The notes under the pieces are model-generated. The model searched no databases and was not told the origin of the DNA. It saw only the letters and a program-made list of their open reading frames with translations. 64,000 nt of DNA from Cecembia rubra (GTDB lineage Bacteria > Bacteroidota > Bacteroidia > Cytophagales > Cyclobacteriaceae). This document shows, one piece after another, positions 1-9,319 of the stretch. Each line of letters begins with the position of its first letter. The first letter of the stretch is position 1. The position numbers and the translations under genes were made by a program. The stretch lies in the NCBI RefSeq assembly GCF_003014575.1, contig NZ_PYGF01000001.1:620001-684000 (forward strand), given 5' to 3'.

Positions 1-1295
1 TTATCAGCTGCCTGAATAGAGGTTGTTCCTGACTGAAATTGTTTCAGGAATGGATCTTCCGGGCCTTGAATTGGAAGTTCCGGCTGATAATAGGACAATG
101 CATTTTTCCGCTTCTCCAATAAATGTAAAAATGGATTTTTACCGTTTTGAAAGGGATAAGGGTCTCCAGGACCAATTTCAGGATCATTTTTATCGCCAAT
201 AAGTTTTGCTCTTTCTTTTGCATATGCTTTTGAAAGTAAGCCTTTCATTGGACTTTTTGGGCTAAAATCCGGATCACCATAGTAAAAGTCCCTATCCGCA
301 AAAGCAAGATTCATGGCCTGATAAACGGTATTGATATAATTGGCAGAATTGTACCCCATTGACTTCAGGTCAAAATTCTCCAGAATATTCAAAGCCTGTA
401 ACAAAACAGGGCCCTGTGTCCATTCCTGAAGTTTATACACTTCTATTCCTTTATAATTGGTACTCAATGGCTCTTCAATTTTAACTTTCCATTTGGCTAG
501 GTCATCCATGGTAAAAAGCCCTCCCTGTTCACGGGTACCTCTAACAATTTCCTCTGCGATATCTCCTTTATAAAACCTGTCATAAGCTGCATAAATTGCC
601 TCTTTTCTCGATTTTCCCTGAGCTAAAGCTTCTCTTTCAATTTCTACCAATTTCTTCAAAGTCTGATAGAGATCTTCCTGAACAAAAATTTCACCTGCAT
701 GAGGTGCTTCCCGCTCCTGTCCTAAATGGGGTAAAAATACTTTTTTAGAATAAGGCCATTCCTTGATCAAATCTTTACGGCTTTCTATCATATTGGCAGT
801 CTGGGCTTCGATAGGATAGCCTTTGGCCATTTCCATAGCAGGTGTCAGGACCTGCTCCAAACTCATGGTACCATATTCCGCCAACATGGTCATCAGCCCT
901 CCCGGTGTACCTGGAGTGGTGGCGGCTAAAGGACCGAACTCGGGAGGATATTGCAGGTTCCTTTCCTTGAAAAACTCAACAGTAGCCCCCGTAGGTGCTA
1001 TACCCATTGCATTAATGGCTATGACCTGTTTGGTATTGGGATTATAGATCAGGGCTTGGGTCTCCCCTCCCCAACTCAGTACATCCCACATGGTGCAAAC
1101 CGCAGCAAGCATTGCACAGGATGCATCAACTGCATTGCCTCCCTGTGCAAAAATCATAGCACCGGCAGTTGCTCCCAGCGGCTTTCCTGTAATGGCCATC
1201 CAATGTTTGCCATGCAAGGGGGGTTTTTGTGTACTTTGTGCGAATGTTTCTATTAGTAGAAACCCGACAAATAGCACTAAGATTATTCTTTTCAT
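1..1295 (-). CDS. ggt: Gamma-glutamyltransferase, C-terminal part cut by window edge
   Basis: Gamma-glutamyltranspeptidases are exported N-terminal nucleophile hydrolases that cleave or transfer the gamma-glutamyl group of glutathione and related peptides. The open frame starts at an ATG (1293-1295) followed by a signal peptide ending near FAQ at residue 20. The fold-typical segments HWMAITGKPLGA, GGNAVDAS and TTPGTPGG are visible in the large subunit. The frame runs off the left edge about 430 residues in, exactly where the precursor self-cleaves: residues 423-426 read GTTS, matching the family's G-T-T-H cleavage site with the nucleophile Thr at 424/425. The His that usually follows is Ser here. 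The small catalytic subunit lies outside the window. The gene follows the 350-residue secreted protein with a 3-base gap, so the two are probably co-transcribed. Confidence 0.9.
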   Translation of the reverse strand, partial: MKRIILVLFVGFLLIETFAQSTQKPPLHGKHWMAITGKPLGATAGAMIFAQGGNAVDASCAMLAAVCTMWDVLSWGGETQALIYNPNTKQVIAINAMGIAPTGATVEFFKERNLQYPPEFGPLAATTPGTPGGLMTMLAEYGTMSLEQVLTPAMEMAKGYPIEAQTANMIESRKDLIKEWPYSKKVFLPHLGQEREAPHAGEIFVQEDLYQTLKKLVEIEREALAQGKSRKEAIYAAYDRFYKGDIAEEIVRGTREQGGLFTMDDLAKWKVKIEEPLSTNYKGIEVYKLQEWTQGPVLLQALNILENFDLKSMGYNSANYINTVYQAMNLAFADRDFYYGDPDFSPKSPMKGLLSKAYAKERAKLIGDKNDPEIGPGDPYPFQNGKNPFLHLLEKRKNALSYYQPELPIQGPEDPFLKQFQSGTTSIQAAD

Positions 1296-1298
1296 AAT

Positions 1299-2351
1299 TT
1301 AGTTTTCTATGAATTTCGGAATTAGACTTTCAAAACCATCAAACTTACTGTTGTATTGGGTGAAAATGGTAAAATAACCTGATGGTTGGCGAATATTGAC
1401 AGAGTTGGTTTTGACAAATTGTTCCAATTCCGCTCCACTTTCACCAAAGATTTTGAAGAATTTCCTTTTTTCTTTTGGTATATGTATTATTTCTCGTTCC
1501 TTAAGGTAATAATAAACATTCCTTTTAATGATTTGGTCATTCCTTTCTCCGATCATTAATGCCTGATTGTAATTAGAAGGCTTGATTACCGCTTCAGTTC
1601 TCCTTAATAAAGGCATTTGACCATCCACAAGGACTTCAAAAAAACCTGAAATAGGAGATCCATCTTCCCTAAAGTCCATTCCGTTGACAAAATATCTGGG
1701 AATATTATGTTCACTGTCTATCCAAACAATATTTTGAACCCTAAAACCCGGTATCACAGTGACCTGTTCAGAGCTTTCATCCCTCATCTCAAAATTATTG
1801 GAACTGATATTATACCGGACAAAATAGCCCTCCAAAATTTCCATATCCTTGTAAAGTAAAATTGAGGCCTTATTCCACTTTGTATCCAAATAGAAATTTC
1901 CAATTAAGCGTTTGGGCTCAGGAGGAATTCCATAAACTTGATTACCCCCCAAAAAATTTGGCCTTCTTGAAAACAGTTCTGCAATATTTGTAGCTCTGAT
2001 TGTCTTTTGTAAAGCCATGTCCTCTGGATTTTCGAAGCCTGTTGGAAATAACTTAATAATACCCAAGTCCAAATCAGTTCTTACATTGATTTGGGCCTGA
2101 TAGGACTGATATCCAACAATATTGATATTAAGGACAAAGCGATCCGGATACACGTTTTCAATCAAAAAATTTCCTGCTTCTTTAGAAACAGCAGAATAGG
2201 CAGTTTCACGAATGGTAATTACTGCACCTTTAACGTATTGGTCACTAAGTCCATCTTTGATTATCCCTGTAATCGAAAACCTTTCTTGAGCGAATAAGCC
2301 TCTCGAGCAACAGAATACAAACAAGGGAATTAAAAATTTTAATTTAACCAT
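1299..2351 (-). CDS. Secreted protein with carboxypeptidase-regulatory-like N-terminal domain
   Basis: This 350-residue protein begins with a clear signal peptide (about residues 1-22, ending LFAQ). Residues 25-100 (FSITGIIKDG..., KGAVITIRET, GNFLIENVYPDRF, GYQSYQ) look like the CarboxypepD_reg-like beta-sandwich common at the N terminus of Bacteroidota surface and TonB-linked proteins. There is no TonB plug or barrel behind it. The rest (100-350) is beta-rich, not recognised, and holds no catalytic motif I can name. It is probably periplasmic or outer-membrane associated. It is the first gene of a likely two-gene transcript with the gamma-glutamyltransferase 3 bases downstream; whether they work together is unknown. 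Confidence 0.75.
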   Translation of the reverse strand: MVKLKFLIPLFVFCCSRGLFAQERFSITGIIKDGLSDQYVKGAVITIRETAYSAVSKEAGNFLIENVYPDRFVLNINIVGYQSYQAQINVRTDLDLGIIKLFPTGFENPEDMALQKTIRATNIAELFSRRPNFLGGNQVYGIPPEPKRLIGNFYLDTKWNKASILLYKDMEILEGYFVRYNISSNNFEMRDESSEQVTVIPGFRVQNIVWIDSEHNIPRYFVNGMDFREDGSPISGFFEVLVDGQMPLLRRTEAVIKPSNYNQALMIGERNDQIIKRNVYYYLKEREIIHIPKEKRKFFKIFGESGAELEQFVKTNSVNIRQPSGYFTIFTQYNSKFDGFESLIPKFIEN

Positions 2352-2648
2352 AACTAGATATACCTCTTTCCAAAATAAATCATTTTCTTTGGTTTTTAAT
2401 GATTACTAGAAAATATTTGAATAAAATCCGCGCTGTAATTGCGGTATAACGGGAACAATTAATCTTCATCAAGTTTTTTTTAAAAGGCCTCCTACAGTAT
2501 GGTTTTGGCAACAATTCCTTATATTTAGGCAATATTCTTGATTCTATATTCCGATACGGTCGGCTAAAAGAAAAAACACCTATTTTGGTCTTTTGCAATT
2601 TTAATAGAATTACGTAGCAATTGACACTCAAACATTAATTTTAAAAAA

Positions 2649-3977
2649 TTGGATTTCAATCAATTTAATTTCGAACCATCTCTTAAAGAAGGGCTGGATG
2701 CCATGGGATTTGAAAAGCCCACACCTATTCAAGAGGCTGCCATTCCAATAATCATGAAAGGAAGGGACATCATAGCTTGTGCCCAAACAGGTACCGGCAA
2801 GACTGCTGCATTTATTCTTCCCGTTCTAAATAAAATTGCAAAATCACAAACTTCGGGGCTAAATACCCTAGTTTTGGCACCAACGAGGGAATTAGCCATT
2901 CAAATTGACCAACAGATACAAGGCTTTTCTTACTTTTTGGGGGTAAGCTCCATCCCTGTATATGGTGGTGGAGACGGAATTGTCTGGGAACAACAAAGAA
3001 AGGCACTAGAGACAGGGACAGAAATAATAGTGGCTACGCCTGGAAGATTGATCGCTCTACTTTCCAGCGGTAAAATCAATTTTGACAAAATTCAACATCT
3101 AATCTTGGATGAAGCAGACAGAATGCTGGATATGGGTTTCTCTGATGATATCCTAAAAATTGTCAATTATTTACCCAAAAAGCGTCAGACCATTCTTTTT
3201 TCTGCAACGATGCCCCCGAAAATCAGGCAGTTCTCCAAGAAACTTTTGCATGAGCCTGAAGAAATTAGCTTGGCTATTGGAAAAACTGCTGAGGGAATAA
3301 GCCAATCCGCATACCTGGTCTATGACCATCAAAAAGAAGAACTGGTAAAGCATATCCTTTCCCAGAAAAATTATGAAGCAGTAATCATATTTGCTTCAAC
3401 TAAAGAAAAGGTTAAAAGCTTGTTTAAGACTTTGAAAAAGTCTTTTCAGGTGGAATCTTTTCATTCTGATCTGGAACAAGCAGAAAGGGAAGAAATTATG
3501 TCCAGATTCAAAAATAAATCCCTGAAAATCCTTATCGGTACTGATATCATATCACGGGGAATTGATGTAGTTGGCATTGAACTGGTAATCAACTTTGATA
3601 CCCCTAATGATCCTGAAGATTATGTGCACAGGGTAGGTAGAACGGCCCGTGCTGACAGTAAAGGTGAAGCAATTACCTTTATCAATGAAAAGGATAGAAA
3701 TAAATTTCGAAGAATTGAGGCCCTAATTGGGCTGGAAATTCAAAAAGTTCCATTACCGGAAGGATTTGATCAAGGTCTAAATTATCACACAGAAAATATA
3801 GGCGGAGTCAAATCCAAAAAAAAGAAAAACAAAAATACCAATAAACCTCAATTTCAGAACAAAAAACGGGAAGGAGAAAGTATGACTCCGACCAAAACTG
3901 AAAGTAAAATCAAAATTGTAGATTCAGCCGGTGATAATGTTTCAAAATTCAAAAAAAGAGCAAATTTTAAGGAATAA
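2649..3977 (+). CDS. DEAD-box ATP-dependent RNA helicase
   Basis: A 442-residue DEAD-box helicase that unwinds RNA duplexes using ATP, typically in ribosome assembly, mRNA decay or cold adaptation. All core motifs are present in order: Q motif with PTPIQ (24-28), Walker A AQTGTGKT (45-52), PTRELA (78-83), TPGR (130-133), DEAD (154-157), SAT (185-187), then TDIISRGIDV and HRVGRTAR in the second RecA domain. A short basic tail (KSKKKKNKN and later) probably adds RNA binding. The start is a TTG at 2649; the first in-frame ATG lies near residue 19 and would cut into the Q-motif region, so TTG is preferred. It is monocistronic and converges on the PorP/SprF gene with a 28-base gap. Confidence 0.92.
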   Translation: MDFNQFNFEPSLKEGLDAMGFEKPTPIQEAAIPIIMKGRDIIACAQTGTGKTAAFILPVLNKIAKSQTSGLNTLVLAPTRELAIQIDQQIQGFSYFLGVSSIPVYGGGDGIVWEQQRKALETGTEIIVATPGRLIALLSSGKINFDKIQHLILDEADRMLDMGFSDDILKIVNYLPKKRQTILFSATMPPKIRQFSKKLLHEPEEISLAIGKTAEGISQSAYLVYDHQKEELVKHILSQKNYEAVIIFASTKEKVKSLFKTLKKSFQVESFHSDLEQAEREEIMSRFKNKSLKILIGTDIISRGIDVVGIELVINFDTPNDPEDYVHRVGRTARADSKGEAITFINEKDRNKFRRIEALIGLEIQKVPLPEGFDQGLNYHTENIGGVKSKKKKNKNTNKPQFQNKKREGESMTPTKTESKIKIVDSAGDNVSKFKKRANFKE

Positions 3978-4005
3978 ATAAATCCTTAATTTTAAGTCAC
4001 AATGC

Positions 4006-4977
4006 TCAGAACCACCTGGGGTTTTTGATCCTTGACCCTCTTTTACTCAGATAATAACCCACTGAAATTTCATGGGAATCATTTCTGAAATTTTGGAGGG
4101 AATTTAGGTTTTGATCATAGGCATAACCCAGTCTAAGATCTTCAGTCACAAATACCTCCAAAATAACAGCAATTGCGTTTCTATTATTCAATTGAATCTC
4201 TGAATTATCATTTCCTAGCCTCAAATTGGACCGATAGCTGGCTCCTAGCCAAAGACGTTCATAAAAAAGTAACATGGCATTGAGGTCATAACTTATAGGC
4301 ATTCCTTCTACATATTTGACCAAAATGCTCGGCTTTAAACTCAATACATCAGTCATGGGGAGCATGGCACCTGTGGTAAAATAATAGTGGATATCATGAA
4401 GTGCCAATGAAATATCCTCTCTCTCAAAAGCTTTCCTTCCTATAAGATTAAATGCGCTAATTCCTGCATAAAAACCCCATGAATGAAAAAACAGTCCTGA
4501 ATTCAAATTGGGTGTAAATAAGTTCTGGTTATCAAAATTTAAATCAGGATCCAAGGGATTTACCGGTAATAAATCACTCCCATCAAGAGTATATTGATTG
4601 GCACCGGCACTTATACCAAGACTTAGATAACTATCCTCACCAGTTCTTATCCTATAGGCATATGACAATAATCCTGAATTAGTTTTGGTAGGGCCTATCT
4701 GATCACTCAACAAAGAAACACCAAATCCCATTAACCCACCGTTGGCACTAAAATCTGCTGTCATAGAAAAAGTTTTGGGTGCTCCAGGAAGATTAATCCA
4801 CTGACTACGAAAGGTACTCTGAATGTAACCTTGACTTTTATAACCTGCATATGCTGGATTGATATGCAATCCATTGAACATATATTGGCTAAATTGTGGC
4901 AATTGCTGGGAAAATGAAAGATTTGGAATTCCCGTCAGAATCAAAAAGCATAATGATATATAAAAAAGATTTTTCAT
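4006..4977 (-). CDS. PorP/SprF family type IX secretion outer-membrane protein
   Basis: A 323-residue predicted outer-membrane barrel of the PorP/SprF family. It has a signal peptide (residues 1-24, ending SFSQ) followed by the family signature PQFSQYMFNG..INPAYAGY. In known cases (SprF with SprB in Flavobacterium) such proteins help secrete, or anchor at the surface, a partner carrying a T9SS C-terminal signal. Here the gene lies 10 bases downstream of a large protein with exactly such a C-terminal domain, so that protein is its likely partner. C-terminal strands such as LRLGYAYDQNL and HEISVGYYL match the family. A second family member occurs at 32960-33985 behind the other giant protein. 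Confidence 0.88.
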   Translation of the reverse strand: MKNLFYISLCFLILTGIPNLSFSQQLPQFSQYMFNGLHINPAYAGYKSQGYIQSTFRSQWINLPGAPKTFSMTADFSANGGLMGFGVSLLSDQIGPTKTNSGLLSYAYRIRTGEDSYLSLGISAGANQYTLDGSDLLPVNPLDPDLNFDNQNLFTPNLNSGLFFHSWGFYAGISAFNLIGRKAFEREDISLALHDIHYYFTTGAMLPMTDVLSLKPSILVKYVEGMPISYDLNAMLLFYERLWLGASYRSNLRLGNDNSEIQLNNRNAIAVILEVFVTEDLRLGYAYDQNLNSLQNFRNDSHEISVGYYLSKRGSRIKNPRWF

Positions 4978-4987
4978 ATTTTACAGA

Positions 4988-7900
4988 TTATTTTTTGACC
5001 ACCTGAATCCAACCCTTAAAGTCATGGTTTACTCCAAACCGATCGACTGTTCTTAAAATGTAAAAGTATGTCCCGGGTACTATACCATTAGCGTCCCAAT
5101 TGTTACGGTAATTCTCCGCACGGAAAATTTCATCACCGAATCTATTGAGGATTACAAGTTCATTCTTTTCAAATCTGTTGATACCAACAATTTCAAATGT
5201 GTCATTAAAACCGTTTCCATTGGGGGTAAAAACATTAGGTATGAAGAAGGGATTAATTGCATTGATATCGGTAGCACTATTATTTTCCAAGTTTAATTCT
5301 AACTCCTCTGCAGAAACAGTGACATTATTGATCAGCGCTAAAGGTCTAGAGCCCTGTATATTATCTGGTAAAACACTTAATTTAATTTCAAAAACTGCTT
5401 TGGCAGGTAGTTCTGAAACTCTCCAAATTAACTTATTGCCTTGTTGCTCAAAATCCACCTGAAAGTTTGGTATTGAGCTTTGAGTCTCTTGTGATTCGAA
5501 ACTGATACCCTCCGGCAGAAGGTCTTCAATTATCAGGTTAGTTGCATCAGTAATTCCCAAATTGGAAACAGTGATGAAATAATCAAAAACCTCTGACCCC
5601 CATATTTTTATGGCATTTGAAGTCTTTTCAATGGCCAAATCTACTTCACCAATTGCCAAAACAGTAACAAAGGCCGTACTACAGTTTTTTGGATCTTTTG
5701 CGTCACAGATATTATAAATAAGAATATATTCGCCAGATGGGGTATTCGGTGCCAAGGTAATTGTAGCGTCCTGGTTTAAAGTCAATTCCGGATTTCCACT
5801 GAGCCAGTTTAAAATGACTTCAGTTGGCTTAACAGGTTCTCCATCTATAGAATCATTTGCCAAAACATTTCCAAAAGTTGCACCTGTAATTCCGTTAAAA
5901 GGCCCATAAATATCATCATTTGCTACAATGGTAGAAACTTGGACGACCACAGTAATTGTCGCAGAATCACAAATATCCGGATCTGAAGAAGCACAAATGG
6001 AATAAACCAATACGTATGTTCCAGGATCTGTATTAGATGCAACATCTACACTTCCATCAGGATTTAGCACAACTTTGGGTTCAACTGAATTCTCAGAATT
6101 AATAAATGGCACAGGGTTGATCACCTTGTTACCATTTGCAGAAATAATTACATCTTCCGGATTTAGCGGTTCTCCATTAATTAGGTCATTATCCAAAATA
6201 TTAATCAGGTTAGCCGCTCCACTTACCCCTCCTACATCCTGAACAATATCATCAATAGCTTCAAGAGTGATGGTTTCATTTTCTACAATCACAGTTACCA
6301 ATGCAGCTTTACAGTTTTCCGGATTTGCTCCTTTTTCACAAATGGTATACTGAATTTCATATGAACCACTACTTATATTTCCTACCAAAATATTTCCTGT
6401 AACAGGATCGATGGTTACATCGGGGTTAGATGGTACCACAGATGATATGGATACTTGATCCAAAGTTAATTCCAGTCCGTTAATAGTGTCAGGCCCATTC
6501 CCATTATCTTCCAATACATTGCCTGCATTTGGATTATTAGAGGCAGTATTTACCACATCATCGTTTGCCACAATTAAATTATGGACCTCCACAGTTACAT
6601 TAGCTGTAGCGCATCTGGTGTCTTTTGGATCGGTCCCTGACTCACAAATCGTATAGGAAATCGTATACTTACCACTACTTACATTTCCTACTAAAATATT
6701 ACCTGTAGTGGGGTCTATGGTAACCTCAGGCTTGGAGGGAACCACAGAGGAAATATTGACTTGACTTATAGTCAAGTCAATGCTATTGAAAGTATCCGGT
6801 CCATTCCCATTGTCTTCCAATACATTGCCGGCATTTTGATTGTTTGAAGTAGTTTTAATTAAGTCATCCTTTGCAGCAATTACATTTATTACCTCAACAG
6901 TAACTGTAGCTGTGGAGCAAGTGGTTTCACTTGGATCTGTACCTGCCTCACAAATACTATAGGAAATCGTATACCTACCACTGCATACATTTCCTACTAA
7001 AATATTACCTGTAGTGGGGTCTATGGTAACCTCAGGGTTGGAGGGAACCACAGAGGAAATATTTACTTGACTTATAGTCAAGTCAATGCCATTGAAAGTA
7101 TCCGGTCCATTCCCATTGTCATTAAATACATTACCGGCATTTTGATTGTTAGAAGTAGTATTAATTAAATCATCCTTAGCTGAAATTATATTTAAGACCT
7201 CTACAGTCACAATAGCTGTGGAGCAAGTGGTTTCACTAGGATCTGTACCTGCTTCACAAATAGTGTAAGAAATTGTGTATATACCACTGCTTACATTACC
7301 TACTGAAATATTTCCTGTGGAAGGATCTATTGTGACCTGCGGATCTGAAGATTCTATAGATTCTATGGTTATTTGATTTATTGTCAAAGGAACACCATTA
7401 AATGTATCAGGTCCATTTCCATTGTCTTCCAATACATTCCCGGCATTTTGATTGTTGGCCGTGGCGCTAACCAAATCATCCTTAGCAATAACAAAGTTCC
7501 GAACTTCAACTGTAACTGTGGCTGTGGAACAATTGGTTTCTGTAGGATCAGTACCTGACTCACAGATCAAGTACTCAATTTGATAGGAGCCTACCGGTAC
7601 ATCCCCTACCATAATATTACCCGTTTCAACATCTATTGTTACCAAAGGATTTGAAGATGTCACCTCCTTTATTATTACCGAAGCAATGGTGACTTTTTCT
7701 CCATTTAAAATATCAGGTCCATTTCCGTTATCTTCAAAAACATTTCCAATATTGGTATTATTGGACGAACCGATTACAGAATCATCATTGGCAATTAATT
7801 GGTTTTGGACCAGTACAGTAATAGTTGCTGAGGTGCAATTGGAATTTTCGGGTTCTGTTCCTACTTCACAGATGGTATATGTAATGGTGTAGGTGCCACT

Positions 7901-9319
7901 TGGTACATTTCCTACAGTTATCACTCCAGTATTGGTGTCTATTGTAACCAATGAATTGGAAGGGATAACATTGGTAATATTTACATCATCAATATTTAAA
8001 GGAAGGTTATTGATAAGGTCATTACTTATTGCATTACCTGCATTGGAATTATTTGCTGCAGAGTTTACAGTTAAATCATTGGCAGCAAGAATATTTATGG
8101 GGCGTACCCTAAATATGGAAATATTGTTTTCCAAATTGGGATCATTTGAATTTGGAGAAATTTCAGCAGTATTCGTATAATCCCCAGTTGGGTTTACCTG
8201 AACACTAATTATCAAATTCTCAACATCCCCATAATTAAAAGACCCAATGTTCCAAATTCCAGTGTTTTGATTGTAAGTTCCTTTTGAAGCAGTTGCACTT
8301 ACAAAAGTAAATCCTGAAGGCAATAAATCTGAGACCTGAACTCCAGTAGTATTTAAAGTTCCATTATTAATGGCTTGAATATTAAATTCAATTAGATCTC
8401 CATAATCAGGAGTAGGATTATTGGCAACTTTTCTTACACTCAAATCTGTAGATTCTGCCCTTATCAAAAAAACTTTTCCATCACCATGATTGACAGAAGC
8501 TCCTGCATACCTGATAGAAGTTATATAAGAACCTAAGGGTGCTACTTGATCTAACCTAAAAAGGGCTATCCCTATATTTCCATTGTTGGCATTAACCCTA
8601 CCTGATCTCCAATAATCAGCACCAAATGCCGGCGGACCAAATGCTGGGCCTACAATTGATGGACCAGGTCTAGCAAAAAATCTTCCTAATACAACTTCTG
8701 GCCCTCCATAAAATTCCGATCCTACCACCTCTATGTAAATACAGCTATTCGCACTTCTTGTTGATATAGCAATTATTCCATCATGATTGACTGCTTGGAT
8801 ATCATCATAAAAGATAGTTTGGACTTGGGTATCAGAGATCAAAGTAGCTTCAAAATTTGAACAAATATTTCTACCGTTACCATCTGATTCAAAAATAAAG
8901 TTCAGATTCGTACTGGAAAACATAGACAATGCGTTAGCATTCCAAGAAGGGCTATCACTGCCATTCACAATTACTACTCCATTTTCAACAAGTCTATTTT
9001 GAATATGGCCATTTGGTCCAATTCTAGTTAATTCATACCTTGATGGAACAGAAATCTTATTATATACTTTTTCATCCACTGTAACAGACACCAAATTGGC
9101 AGGTGAAGTTGTTGTCGGCTGGGGTCCCTCCCACTGAAAAGTTACTCCGGAAATGATACTAGGAGGCTGTTCCTGGGCAATTGATTCCTGACCAAACAAG
9201 GACACAAAAAAAACAAGGAATAAACTGATTTTTAAAAATTTAAATAGGATTCCTTCTCTTACACCTTTTTGCAATAGAGGATTCCTACACAAAAACTTAA
9301 ATTTATCTGTGTAATTCAT
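4988..9319 (-). CDS. Large surface repeat protein with T9SS gliding-motility C-terminal domain
   Basis: This is a 1443-residue secreted protein if translated from the ATG at 9317-9319; TTG at 9451 or ATG at 9427 would add up to 44 residues. I prefer 9319 because the hydrophobic signal segment (FLKISLFLVFF...SIAQ) then starts about 25 residues in. After a unique N-terminal region come a DUF11-type domain (about 290-405), eight related cadherin/Ig-like units of roughly 95-102 residues (recurring NNQNAGNVLEDNGNGPDT, VTIDPTTGNILVGN, YTICEAGTDP), a second DUF11-type domain and a C-terminal CHU_C/gliding-motility domain (FIPNVFTPNGNGFNDTFEI ... GIVPGTYFYILRT). That C terminus is the class of T9SS cargo signal used by SprB. 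A PorP/SprF gene follows by 10 bases. It is probably a cell-surface adhesin or structural protein; no enzymatic motif was seen. Confidence 0.88.
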   Translation of the reverse strand: MNYTDKFKFLCRNPLLQKGVREGILFKFLKISLFLVFFVSLFGQESIAQEQPPSIISGVTFQWEGPQPTTTSPANLVSVTVDEKVYNKISVPSRYELTRIGPNGHIQNRLVENGVVIVNGSDSPSWNANALSMFSSTNLNFIFESDGNGRNICSNFEATLISDTQVQTIFYDDIQAVNHDGIIAISTRSANSCIYIEVVGSEFYGGPEVVLGRFFARPGPSIVGPAFGPPAFGADYWRSGRVNANNGNIGIALFRLDQVAPLGSYITSIRYAGASVNHGDGKVFLIRAESTDLSVRKVANNPTPDYGDLIEFNIQAINNGTLNTTGVQVSDLLPSGFTFVSATASKGTYNQNTGIWNIGSFNYGDVENLIISVQVNPTGDYTNTAEISPNSNDPNLENNISIFRVRPINILAANDLTVNSAANNSNAGNAISNDLINNLPLNIDDVNITNVIPSNSLVTIDTNTGVITVGNVPSGTYTITYTICEVGTEPENSNCTSATITVLVQNQLIANDDSVIGSSNNTNIGNVFEDNGNGPDILNGEKVTIASVIIKEVTSSNPLVTIDVETGNIMVGDVPVGSYQIEYLICESGTDPTETNCSTATVTVEVRNFVIAKDDLVSATANNQNAGNVLEDNGNGPDTFNGVPLTINQITIESIESSDPQVTIDPSTGNISVGNVSSGIYTISYTICEAGTDPSETTCSTAIVTVEVLNIISAKDDLINTTSNNQNAGNVFNDNGNGPDTFNGIDLTISQVNISSVVPSNPEVTIDPTTGNILVGNVCSGRYTISYSICEAGTDPSETTCSTATVTVEVINVIAAKDDLIKTTSNNQNAGNVLEDNGNGPDTFNSIDLTISQVNISSVVPSKPEVTIDPTTGNILVGNVSSGKYTISYTICESGTDPKDTRCATANVTVEVHNLIVANDDVVNTASNNPNAGNVLEDNGNGPDTINGLELTLDQVSISSVVPSNPDVTIDPVTGNILVGNISSGSYEIQYTICEKGANPENCKAALVTVIVENETITLEAIDDIVQDVGGVSGAANLINILDNDLINGEPLNPEDVIISANGNKVINPVPFINSENSVEPKVVLNPDGSVDVASNTDPGTYVLVYSICASSDPDICDSATITVVVQVSTIVANDDIYGPFNGITGATFGNVLANDSIDGEPVKPTEVILNWLSGNPELTLNQDATITLAPNTPSGEYILIYNICDAKDPKNCSTAFVTVLAIGEVDLAIEKTSNAIKIWGSEVFDYFITVSNLGITDATNLIIEDLLPEGISFESQETQSSIPNFQVDFEQQGNKLIWRVSELPAKAVFEIKLSVLPDNIQGSRPLALINNVTVSAEELELNLENNSATDINAINPFFIPNVFTPNGNGFNDTFEIVGINRFEKNELVILNRFGDEIFRAENYRNNWDANGIVPGTYFYILRTVDRFGVNHDFKGWIQVVKK
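6641..7152 (-). repeat. Near-identical tandem DNA repeat inside the surface-protein gene, period 306 bp
   Basis: Two adjacent units of the large repeat protein are almost identical at the nucleotide level: 6641-6846 lines up with 6947-7152 at a constant offset of 306 bases (102 codons), with only scattered differences. Examples of the shared text are GGAACCACAGAGG at 6738 and again at 7044. The neighbouring units are clearly related in protein sequence but much more diverged in DNA. This points to a fairly recent duplication or gene-conversion event between these two units. Confidence 0.8.

Noticed and set aside
2380-2631. 83-codon minus-strand frame upstream of the DEAD-box gene
   Set aside because: Composition and pattern look random (Arg/Lys/Tyr-rich, no family); it fills the divergent intergenic region only.
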